Shown here piece after piece: positions 17,199 through 23,601 of a stretch of 30,216 nucleotides of DNA. How positions within the stretch are numbered: position 1 is the first letter of the stretch; each line of letters begins with the position of its first letter. A program made the translations under genes and the position numbers. Below the pieces are notes generated by a model. That model was not told the DNA's origin and did not search any database. It saw nothing but the letters and a program-made list of their open reading frames with translations. Source of the stretch: an uncultured Anaerolineales bacterium (GTDB lineage: Bacteria; Chloroflexota; Anaerolineae; Anaerolineales; UBA6663). The stretch covers positions 1-30,216 of the forward strand of contig CALFZO010000078.1 of the NCBI GenBank assembly GCA_937952305.1, in the 5' to 3' direction.

Positions 17199-18608
17199 TC
17201 AGGCGATGGGCGTGCGCATCGCGCTGATGCGCCGATCCATCTCCGGGATCAGGGCCTGGTGCTGGTGCCACCAGGCCGGGTCACGCTGGGCGTCCAGCTC
17301 CTGCACCGTCTTGCCCTGCTGCTCGACCCAGGTGTAATACTTCAGGTTCTGCCACTGCTGGCGCACCTCGGGCGTGCCGTCCTTGATCCAGTCCGTCTTC
17401 TGGCCGTGGAAGATCGCTTCCACGTAGGCCATCCCGCGCGCGTCGTCGATGGGGCCGTAGCACTCGCTCATCGCGTCCATCACCGAGTGATAGCGGTCGA
17501 TGGCGTCGGTGCAGATGGTGACGATGACGTCGTCTTTGCCAAAGCGGTAGTGCTTGGCCGCCTTGATGGCGCCGAGCACGTTGCACACGCCGGAGATGCC
17601 GAAGATGCTGGCCAGCTGCCGGACCTGGGCCTCCGGGAGGCCGTAACGGTGGGTGAGCACGCGCGCGCCGCCCTCGCTGGTGAGCACCTGCAGGCCCTGC
17701 TTGCACTCGATGTCATCCAGGCACATGATGGCGTCCATGTTCAGGACGTTGTGGATCCAGGTGACGTGCTTGTCGCCGATGCCCTGGATGTCGTGCCCGC
17801 CGTAGCCGTTGTTGAACAGCGTCGGGCACTGGATCGGTTCCAGACCGACCACGCGGCAGTCCGGGAAGACCTGCTTCAGGCGGTCGCCGGCCGCGATGGT
17901 GCCGGCGCTGCCCATGGCCGAGGTGTAGGCGGCGATGCGGCCGTTGCCCACCCCGGCCGCCTGCAGTTCCGCCGCCAGCTCGACGAGGGTGTTGCCGGTG
18001 ACGTGGTAGTGGAAGCGGTAATTCCCCATCTCGGAAAACTGGTTCAGGATGACAGTGTCCGGCTGGCGCTCCAGTTCGTGGGTCTTGTCGTAGATTTCCT
18101 TCACGTTGGATTCGACGCCCGGCGTCTTGATCACGTGCGCGCCGTAGGACTCGATGCGCTCGAAGCGCTCGCGGCTCATGCCCTCCGGCAGCACCACCAC
18201 CGATTTCGCGCCGACGCGCCCGCCGACCCAGGCGCCGCCGATGCCGTAGTTGCCGGTGCTCGGCCAGACAACGGTGTGGCGGTCGACGGCGACGCGGCCA
18301 AACAGCAGCGCTTCGGCCAGGCAGGAGTAGGCGGCGCCGACTTTGTGGGCGCCGGTCGGGAAGTCGCGCCCGTACAGGACGACGATGGGCGCGGCCACGC
18401 CGGTGAGCGCCGGGGGCAGCACTTCGTGCTTGATGGCGTTGTCGGCGCCGCGCCAGGTGATGTTGAATAGGTTGATCGGGTGCAGCGGGTCCTGGGTGAG
18501 CGCGGCGACGGCGCGGCGGCGCACGCCCGGCTCGATCGTCTGGGGGTGGAGCATTTCTTCAAAGGTAGGGCCGAGGGTTGCTTGCGACATGGGGTTGGGC
18601 TCCGACAT
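17199..18608 (-). CDS. PLP-dependent fold-type II (TrpB-like) lyase/synthase family protein
   Basis: A 469-residue cytoplasmic enzyme of the tryptophan-synthase-beta/cysteine-synthase superfamily. The Schiff-base lysine is Lys89 in PTGAHKVGAAY (compare TGAHK of TrpB). A PSTGNYGIG substrate loop lies at 116-124 and the glycine-rich phosphate-binding loop near 242-252 (MGSAGTIAAGDR). The C-terminal third (ICTDAIDRYHS, then a YYTWVEQQGK tail) fits a distinct uncharacterised subgroup rather than TrpB, CysK or ThrC. Start chosen at ATG 18606-18608, 11 bases after the dehydrogenase stop; a second ATG at 18588-18590 with GGAG upstream is equally possible. Beta-elimination or replacement on a serine- or threonine-like substrate is expected from the family. 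Its position after an M55 D-aminopeptidase and a Gfo/Idh dehydrogenase suggests catabolism of an unusual amino acid. Confidence 0.88.
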   Translation of the reverse strand: MSEPNPMSQATLGPTFEEMLHPQTIEPGVRRRAVAALTQDPLHPINLFNITWRGADNAIKHEVLPPALTGVAAPIVVLYGRDFPTGAHKVGAAYSCLAEALLFGRVAVDRHTVVWPSTGNYGIGGAWVGGRVGAKSVVVLPEGMSRERFERIESYGAHVIKTPGVESNVKEIYDKTHELERQPDTVILNQFSEMGNYRFHYHVTGNTLVELAAELQAAGVGNGRIAAYTSAMGSAGTIAAGDRLKQVFPDCRVVGLEPIQCPTLFNNGYGGHDIQGIGDKHVTWIHNVLNMDAIMCLDDIECKQGLQVLTSEGGARVLTHRYGLPEAQVRQLASIFGISGVCNVLGAIKAAKHYRFGKDDVIVTICTDAIDRYHSVMDAMSECYGPIDDARGMAYVEAIFHGQKTDWIKDGTPEVRQQWQNLKYYTWVEQQGKTVQELDAQRDPAWWHQHQALIPEMDRRISAMRTPIA

Positions 18609-18619
18609 GGGCGGGCGGA

Positions 18620-19672
18620 TTAGATAGTGGCGATGGCGACGCGCCGCTGCTCGCGCGAGGCGAGCCGGGCGGCCTCCAGCACGCGCGTCACCTGCAGGCC
18701 GTCCGCAAAGGTCGGCAGGTCGGGCGGCGTCTGGTGGTCGGTGATGGCCGTCGCCAGCTGGTCCAGGAAGACCCGGAAGGCGCCGGGCAGGCCGGTCAGG
18801 CCGCGCGTCGCCTCCAGGTAAGGGATGGGCGCAAAGAGCGCCTCGGGGCTTTCGGCGCCCATGCGCAGGAGCGCGCCGTGCTCGCCGAGGCCTTCGATCA
18901 GCAGTGAACCGTCGGTGCCGTGAATCTCCAGGGCGTTGCGCGGCACGGCCGAGACGGCGCTGTGGCGGAAGAGGCCCAGCAGGCCGCTCTCGAAGTGGAG
19001 CGTGACCGTCCCAGTGTCGTCGGCCAGATGCTTGACGCCGGCCGGCAGGCCGCCGCTGGTCAGCGTGGCCAGCGTGGCGTCCACGGCCTGCACCGGACCG
19101 AACCAGTGCTGGGCCAGGTCGATGGCGTGGGCGCTGTAGCCGGCCAGGACACCGCCGCCGTTGTCGGCGTCCCACAGCCAGCGGTTGGTGTCGTCGGGCG
19201 CGGCCAGGAAGTTGGAGAAGTAATCAAAGCAGACCAGGCGCGGCTGGCCGATGGCGCCGTCCCGCAGCAGGTCGGCCATGTGGCGCAGCAGCGGCGTGTA
19301 GCGCAGGACGAAGGCGGCCGCGCCGACGCGTTTGACGCGTTCGGCCGTCTCCACCACCACGCGCGCATCCGCGGCGGAGGCCATGAACGCGATCTCGGTG
19401 ACGACGTGGCGGCGGTTGGCCAGCGCCATCACGGTGTAGCCGGAATGCGTGGCCGGCGGCGTGGCGACGCTGACCAGATCCAGGTCAGAGTGGATGAGCT
19501 GGCGCGGGTCCGCGTACCAGCGCGGGATGCCGTTCTCGTGCGCGAACGTCTCGGCCCGGTTGGGGATCCGCGAGGCGACGGCCACCACCTCGAATTTGGG
19601 GTTCTCTTTGAAGGCCGGCACGTGCACCTGCGCGCCGTAGTCCAGCCCGATCACGCCCACCCGGATGGCCAT
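18620..19672 (-). CDS. Gfo/Idh/MocA-family oxidoreductase lacking the EKP lysine
   Basis: A 350-residue protein with an N-terminal Rossmann fold (VGVIGLDYGAQVH at 5-17; the usual GxGxxG is GLDYG), VSVATPPATHS near 67-77, and a C-terminal alpha/beta domain with GGGVLAGYSAHAIDL near 172-186 (His182 and Asp185 kept). The family normally has an EKP motif whose Lys is catalytic and contacts the nicotinamide and substrate; here the same position reads TEIAF (Glu93, Ile94, Ala95), so the Lys is missing. Either the reaction is altered or the protein is a non-oxidative relative. It ends 11 bases before the PLP-enzyme start and begins four bases after the M55 peptidase stop, so the three genes are clearly one transcript. 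Confidence 0.9.
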   Translation of the reverse strand: MAIRVGVIGLDYGAQVHVPAFKENPKFEVVAVASRIPNRAETFAHENGIPRWYADPRQLIHSDLDLVSVATPPATHSGYTVMALANRRHVVTEIAFMASAADARVVVETAERVKRVGAAAFVLRYTPLLRHMADLLRDGAIGQPRLVCFDYFSNFLAAPDDTNRWLWDADNGGGVLAGYSAHAIDLAQHWFGPVQAVDATLATLTSGGLPAGVKHLADDTGTVTLHFESGLLGLFRHSAVSAVPRNALEIHGTDGSLLIEGLGEHGALLRMGAESPEALFAPIPYLEATRGLTGLPGAFRVFLDQLATAITDHQTPPDLPTFADGLQVTRVLEAARLASREQRRVAIATI

Positions 19673-19676
19673 GGTG

Positions 19677-20510
19677 TCAGTCGCCCGCCAGCAGCACCAG
19701 CGCGCGGAAGGCCCGGCTGGCGGTCACCATGTCGTCGGCCGTATATTCCAGCCGCGTGCCGCTGACCCGGCGCGTGCCCGGCAGCAGATAGGCGCGGTCG
19801 GCCTGCTGGGGCAGCGCGAATTCAACGGCCAGCTGCACGGGCGTTGCCACCGGATACGGCTGCGGCCGCTGGCCGCTCTTCAGGCGCGTCACCGCCCGCG
19901 CCAGCGCCTCGCAGATCTTCTCGCGCGCATCGCCCAGCGGCAGGCACTCGGCCGCGAAGCGCCCGGTGCCGAGCTTGACCACGGCCACCTCCACCTGATC
20001 CTGCCCCAGCAAACGCTGGGCCTCCAGGCAGGCGGTGTTGTCGCCGGAGACGGCGACAACCGGGACGCCGAAATGGCCGGCCACGGCGGCGTTGAGGCCG
20101 ATTTCGCCGACCAGGGTGCCGTTGAGCCAGACGCCGGCGACAGTGTCCGACCAGGTATGGCAGAGCACGCCCTTCTTGGCGCCGGCCATGGCGTGGTAGC
20201 CGATGAGGGCCAGGCCGTCGTAGCCGGGCTGATCGTCGATACCTTGCAGCATCGAGTAGGGCGAGGGCGTGCCGGAGTGCAGGCGGGCGCGCGGGTCGAG
20301 GGCTTCGATCAGGAGCGAGCGCGCGTGCCAGTGCGCGTCGCTGACGGTGACGGCGTCCGCGCCGCCGACAAAGGCGCCGTTGATGGCGGCGTTCAGGTCG
20401 TCGGTCATCAGCTTGCGCCCGCGCTCCCACTCGGACCGGCCGGGCGTGACCTGGTCCCAGTCCACGATGCCGGCAATACCTTCCATGTCACACGAGAGCA
20501 GGAGACGCAT
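19677..20510 (-). CDS. M55-family D-aminopeptidase (DppA-like)
   Basis: A 277-residue zinc aminopeptidase of the DppA fold, whose characterised members cleave D-amino acids such as D-Ala from short peptides. The SCDMEGIAG motif (6-14) supplies ligands Asp8 and Glu10. His60 in SDAHWHAR, His106 in IGYHAMAG and Glu136 in VGEIGLNAA complete the expected di-zinc site, so the active site appears intact. The length is normal. A predicted promoter lies at 20574-20601, giving a leader near 57 bases. As first gene of an operon with a Gfo/Idh dehydrogenase and a PLP enzyme, it may release an unusual D- or beta-type amino acid for further breakdown, for example from peptidoglycan or secondary peptides (inference). 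Confidence 0.93.
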   Translation of the reverse strand: MRLLLSCDMEGIAGIVDWDQVTPGRSEWERGRKLMTDDLNAAINGAFVGGADAVTVSDAHWHARSLLIEALDPRARLHSGTPSPYSMLQGIDDQPGYDGLALIGYHAMAGAKKGVLCHTWSDTVAGVWLNGTLVGEIGLNAAVAGHFGVPVVAVSGDNTACLEAQRLLGQDQVEVAVVKLGTGRFAAECLPLGDAREKICEALARAVTRLKSGQRPQPYPVATPVQLAVEFALPQQADRAYLLPGTRRVSGTRLEYTADDMVTASRAFRALVLLAGD

Positions 20511-20566
20511 AGACGTTTCAGGGGAGCGCGGGAGGCGGGTTAGGGTGGGCCGGCGTTTGCACGGGC

Positions 20567-21100
20567 TCAGCTTAGTTTATCGTCCCGGGCGGAAAAGTCA
20601 AACCGCCTCAGCGTTTGACGCTGGTTCCAGCGTAAACCATGGCGCGGATGGCCCAGTGCCGTCAGCGGTCCCACGCGCCACAGCCGCCGGCCGCGCAATA
20701 GGGCCAGAACCTCGTCCAGGCGGCGGGCATAGCGCTCCGGCGTGATGCCGTTGGCGTTGCCCCAGCCGGCCACCAGGTCGGCGGCCTCGGCGGCGGCCGC
20801 GCGCAGCCAACGGTCGTTGTCCGGGCCGACGGCGGCGGCATAGGGCACGGCGTTGAGCTCGGCCGGTTCGGTGGCGCGGAACGCGAACAGGTTCACGACG
20901 ACCAGGGTGTTGTAGCCGCGCCGGCTGGCCCAGGCGGTGACTTTGCCCAGCGTCGGGTCGGACCGCTGCGCGGTGGCCGTGGACGGGTTCTTCATGATCA
21001 CGCCCAGGCGCGGCCCGGCCCGGTCAGGCCCGCACTGAACTTCCAGCCAGTAGCGGTAACGGCGCGGCTGGGCTGGGTGGCAGGCCAGGGCGACCGGCAC
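20567..21100 (-). CDS. DUF1643 family protein
   Basis: A 177-residue soluble protein recognised as DUF1643 by VIMKNPSTATAQRSDPT near 34-50 (the 'MLNPStAd' motif), the VVVNLFAFRAT segment near 67-77 and a C-terminal GHPRHGLRW. The biochemical role of the family is unknown. It is read from a GTG at 21098-21100, three bases after the thrC stop, so it is likely co-transcribed with threonine synthase. The 3' end carries the predicted promoter for the downstream M55 operon. Confidence 0.85.
   Translation of the reverse strand: MPVALACHPAQPRRYRYWLEVQCGPDRAGPRLGVIMKNPSTATAQRSDPTLGKVTAWASRRGYNTLVVVNLFAFRATEPAELNAVPYAAAVGPDNDRWLRAAAAEAADLVAGWGNANGITPERYARRLDEVLALLRGRRLWRVGPLTALGHPRHGLRWNQRQTLRRFDFSARDDKLS
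20574..20601 (-). promoter_or_regulatory. Predicted promoter for the M55-dehydrogenase-PLP enzyme operon
   Basis: Minus-strand TTGACT (20596-20601), 16-base spacer, TAAACT (20574-20579). It lies within the last codons of the DUF1643 gene and would start transcripts near 20567, upstream of the M55 ATG at 20510. An AT-rich pocket at this point supports it. Confidence 0.5.
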
Positions 21101-21103
21101 GGC

Positions 21104-22378
21104 TCAGGCGGCCAGGGCCTGCTTGAGCGCGTCCAGCGCCGGCGCGATGGGCGTGGCCGCGTCGCCGGCGGCCTGCAGGGCGCTCTTCACGTCTTTGAGG
21201 CCGTTCCCGGTGATGACGACTACCGCGCTCTCGTCAGCGCGCAGCATCCCGTCACAGGCCGCGCGCGCCAGCCCGGCATAGCCCGTGGCGCCGGCCGGCT
21301 CGGCGAAGACGGCGGCCCGCCGGGCGAGCATGCGCATGCCGTGCAGGATCTCGCGGTCGCTGACGGTGAGGTACCCGCCCCGGGTCTCGCGCGCGGCGCG
21401 CACCGCCCGCACGCCGTCGCGCGGCAGGCCCACCGAAATGCTGTCGGCGATCGTCTCGGCCCGGCCGGGCGTGATGGTCTCGCCGCCGCTGGCCCAGGCA
21501 TCGTGCACGGCCGGCGAGCCTTCGGCCTGGACGCCCACGATCCGGGGCACCCGCTCGATCCAGCCCAGCGCCAGCAGATCCTTGAAGCCTTTGTGCAGGC
21601 CGGAGATGATGTTGCCGTCGCCGACCGAGACGAACAGCCAATCCGGCACCTGCCAGACGGCGCCGGCCGGCCCGGCGGCGGTGAGCGCCGTGAACTGCTC
21701 GGCGATCTCGAAGGCCGCCGTCTTCTTGCCTTCCACCGTGAACGGGTTGTAGCCGGTGTTGCGGCAATACCAGCCGAACTCGCGCGCCGCCTGCAGGGTC
21801 AGGTCGAAAGCGTCGTCGTACGTGCCCTGCACCAGGAAGACGCGGGCGCCGAACATGAGCAGTTGGGCGACCTTGGCCGGCGGGGCGGTGTGCGGCACGA
21901 AGATGACCGTCGGCAGCCCGACGCTGGCCGCCATGCCGGCCAGGGCCGCGGCGGCGTTGCCGGACGAGGCCGTCGTCACCGTGCCGGCGCCGACTTCCAG
22001 GGCGCGCGCCACCACCACGGCGGAGGCCCGGTCCTTGAACGACGCGGTCGGGTTGCGGCCATCGTCTTTCAGGTAGACGTGCTTCAGTCCCAGGTCGCCG
22101 GCCAGCCGATCGGCCCGATAGAGCGGCGTCCAGCCGGCGCTGCGGAGCGGCGTGCCCGCGCAGCCGGGGTCACGCACCGGCAGCAGGGGCAGGTAGCGCC
22201 AGAGCGAGAGGTCAGGCGAGGCGGCGATGGCGCTAGGTGAGGCCGCGCGCCGGATGGCGGCGTGGTCCAGGACGACATCCAGGTTGCCGGCGTCGCCGTG
22301 TTTGGGGCAGACGTAGGCGACTTCGTCCAGGCGGTATTCCGTGCCACACAGAGAGCAGCGATAGCCGAGGATGTTCAT
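21104..22378 (-). CDS. thrC: Threonine synthase
   Basis: A 424-residue PLP enzyme converting O-phosphohomoserine to threonine. The N-terminus has a zinc-ribbon-like CSLCGTEY (C8, C11) with VCPKHG (C24), common in this ThrC class. GWTPLYRADRL (82-92) precedes the PLP lysine Lys115 in NPTASFKDRAS. SSGNAAAALAG and the FVPHTAPPAKVAQL region follow, as in threonine synthases. The tail FAEPAGATGYAGL near 370 is also typical. Start ATG 22376-22378; no clear Shine-Dalgarno, but a predicted promoter at 22450-22477 gives a leader of about 65 bases. The DUF1643 gene follows three bases after the stop. A related but distinct fold-type II enzyme is encoded at 17199-18608. Confidence 0.93.
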   Translation of the reverse strand: MNILGYRCSLCGTEYRLDEVAYVCPKHGDAGNLDVVLDHAAIRRAASPSAIAASPDLSLWRYLPLLPVRDPGCAGTPLRSAGWTPLYRADRLAGDLGLKHVYLKDDGRNPTASFKDRASAVVVARALEVGAGTVTTASSGNAAAALAGMAASVGLPTVIFVPHTAPPAKVAQLLMFGARVFLVQGTYDDAFDLTLQAAREFGWYCRNTGYNPFTVEGKKTAAFEIAEQFTALTAAGPAGAVWQVPDWLFVSVGDGNIISGLHKGFKDLLALGWIERVPRIVGVQAEGSPAVHDAWASGGETITPGRAETIADSISVGLPRDGVRAVRAARETRGGYLTVSDREILHGMRMLARRAAVFAEPAGATGYAGLARAACDGMLRADESAVVVITGNGLKDVKSALQAAGDAATPIAPALDALKQALAA

Positions 22379-22449
22379 AGGTGGAAGGCGTTGGCGTGAG
22401 AGGTGGGTGAGGCCGCCCGGAGAACTGGCCCAGCGGGCAGCATAGCTTG

Positions 22450-22477
22450 AGTATAGCCATTTGAGCGGCGGGCGCAA
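22450..22477 (-). promoter_or_regulatory. Predicted promoter for thrC-DUF1643
   Basis: Minus-strand TTGCGC (22472-22477), 16-base spacer, TATACT (22450-22455). It is back-to-back with a plus-strand promoter 20 bases away, so one regulator could affect both directions. Confidence 0.55.
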
Positions 22478-22496
22478 TCAGCCCGAGCGAAATGCA

Positions 22497-22524
22497 TTGC
22501 CAAACGGCGCGCTTCGGTTACAAT
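22497..22524 (+). promoter_or_regulatory. Predicted promoter for the xanthine-dehydrogenase-type operon
   Basis: TTGCCA (22497-22502), 16-base spacer, TACAAT (22519-22524): five of six matches in both boxes. Transcription would start near 22531, giving a GC-rich leader of about 140 bases before the ATG at 22671. It is the strongest promoter-like signal in the window. Confidence 0.65.
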
Positions 22525-22553
22525 CGAATTACCTCGGTCGCGCGGTCGCCTCT

Positions 22554-22624
22554 CGGCTGGGCCGGAGACGGCGATGAGCTTTCCGGCGGGCTGCCCGCCC
22601 GCCTTTGGGAACCGGACCACGGTT
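22554..22624 (+). promoter_or_regulatory. Structured 5' leader of the hydroxylase operon, possible cis-regulatory RNA
   Basis: Within the leader, CGGC/GCCG (22554-22557 / 22561-22564) and GCCG-GAGA-CGGC (22561-22572) share a strand and exclude each other. Next comes a stem TTCC+GGCGGGC / GCCCGCC+GGAA (22581-22591 / 22597-22611, TTTG bulge at 22604-22607), then AACCG/CGGTT (22610-22614 / 22620-22624). I recognise no known riboswitch class. Chance folding in GC-rich DNA is not excluded. Confidence 0.3.
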
Positions 22625-22670
22625 GCCTCCATCGAAAAGCGCCGCGCACCCGCTCGACAACCACAAACTT

Positions 22671-23597
22671 ATGGCGCACTGGCAACACTACTATCAGCCC
22701 ACGAGTGTCGGCGAGGCCCTGACCCATCTTCAGCATCACTCCGGCGCTGCGCGCGTAATCGCCGGCGGCACCGACCTGCTCCTGGAAATTCAGCAGGGGC
22801 ACCGCCCGCCGGTGGCGGCCCTGGTGGACGTGACGCGCATCCCGGACCTGGTGACGGTGGCCCGGGACGGCGACTGGTGCTACGTCGGCGCCGGCGTGAC
22901 GCACACGGCGATTGTGGCCTCGGCCGAACTGGCGCAGGCGGCCACCTGTCTGGTGGAGTCGTGCGGGGTCATCGGCGGGCCGCAGGTCCGCAACGTGGCG
23001 ACGCTGGGCGGCAACGTCGCCCACGCGCTGCCAGCCGGCGACGGCACGCTCTCGCTGGTGGCCCTGGACGCCGAGGCCGAGATCGCGCAGGCGCCCGGCG
23101 CCGGCCAGACGCCGGCGCGCCAATGGCGCCCGATCCTGGACTTGTACCGCGGGCCGGGCCAATCGGCCGTGGACGCATCGCGCGAGCTGATCGTGCGCTT
23201 CCGGTTCCGCGCCGCCGGGCCGGGCGAGGCGACGGCGTTCAAGCGCGTGATGCGGCCGCAGGGTGTGGCGCTGCCCATCCTCGGGCTGGCCGCCTGGGTC
23301 AGCGTGCAGGCGGGCGTGATCGCCGCCGCCCGGATCGCTGTCGGCCCGGCCGGACCCACGCCCATGCGCGCCCGCCGGGCCGAGGCCGCGCTGGCCGGCC
23401 AGGCCTGGACGCCGGAGGCCCTGCCGGCCCTGGCCGACCTGGTGGTGGAAGAGGCCCGGCTGCGGACCAGCCCGCACCGCGCCACGGCCGAGTATCGCCG
23501 TGAGCTGATCCTGCCGTTGCTGAGCCGCGCGCTCACCCTGGCCGTGCGCCGCGCCGTCACGGCCACCAGCGCCCCGGAAGCGGCCGAGGAGGCCTAG
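22671..23597 (+). CDS. FAD-binding subunit of a molybdenum hydroxylase (xanthine dehydrogenase/CoxM type)
   Basis: A 308-residue flavoprotein subunit that carries electrons from the Fe-S clusters to the acceptor. FAD-binding motifs are VIAGGTDLL (29-37) and GGPQVRNVATLGGNV near 104-118, followed by the CO-dehydrogenase flavoprotein C-terminal domain (about 195-300). The Cys/Tyr insertion of NAD+-linked enzymes was not identified. Start ATG at 22671 gives the usual AHWQHYYQPTSVGEAL N-terminus; a longer frame upstream has no flavoprotein character. It ends four bases before the fused Fe-S/Mo subunit gene, so the two form a translationally close pair driven by the promoter at 22497-22524. Confidence 0.92.
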   Translation: MAHWQHYYQPTSVGEALTHLQHHSGAARVIAGGTDLLLEIQQGHRPPVAALVDVTRIPDLVTVARDGDWCYVGAGVTHTAIVASAELAQAATCLVESCGVIGGPQVRNVATLGGNVAHALPAGDGTLSLVALDAEAEIAQAPGAGQTPARQWRPILDLYRGPGQSAVDASRELIVRFRFRAAGPGEATAFKRVMRPQGVALPILGLAAWVSVQAGVIAAARIAVGPAGPTPMRARRAEAALAGQAWTPEALPALADLVVEEARLRTSPHRATAEYRRELILPLLSRALTLAVRRAVTATSAPEAAEEA

Positions 23598-23601
23598 CCC
23601 C

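Noticed and set aside
16932..18470. Long plus-strand open frame opposite the PLP enzyme
   Set aside because: No recognisable motif; the minus strand has a full fold-type II enzyme. Same reasoning for similar antisense frames at 9693-11198, 5259-6680 and 23776-26208.
22554..22624. Named riboswitch (Moco, fluoride, purine or ZTP) in the hydroxylase leader
   Set aside because: Some short words look similar but the full consensus cores could not be matched by eye, so only an unnamed structured leader is reported.
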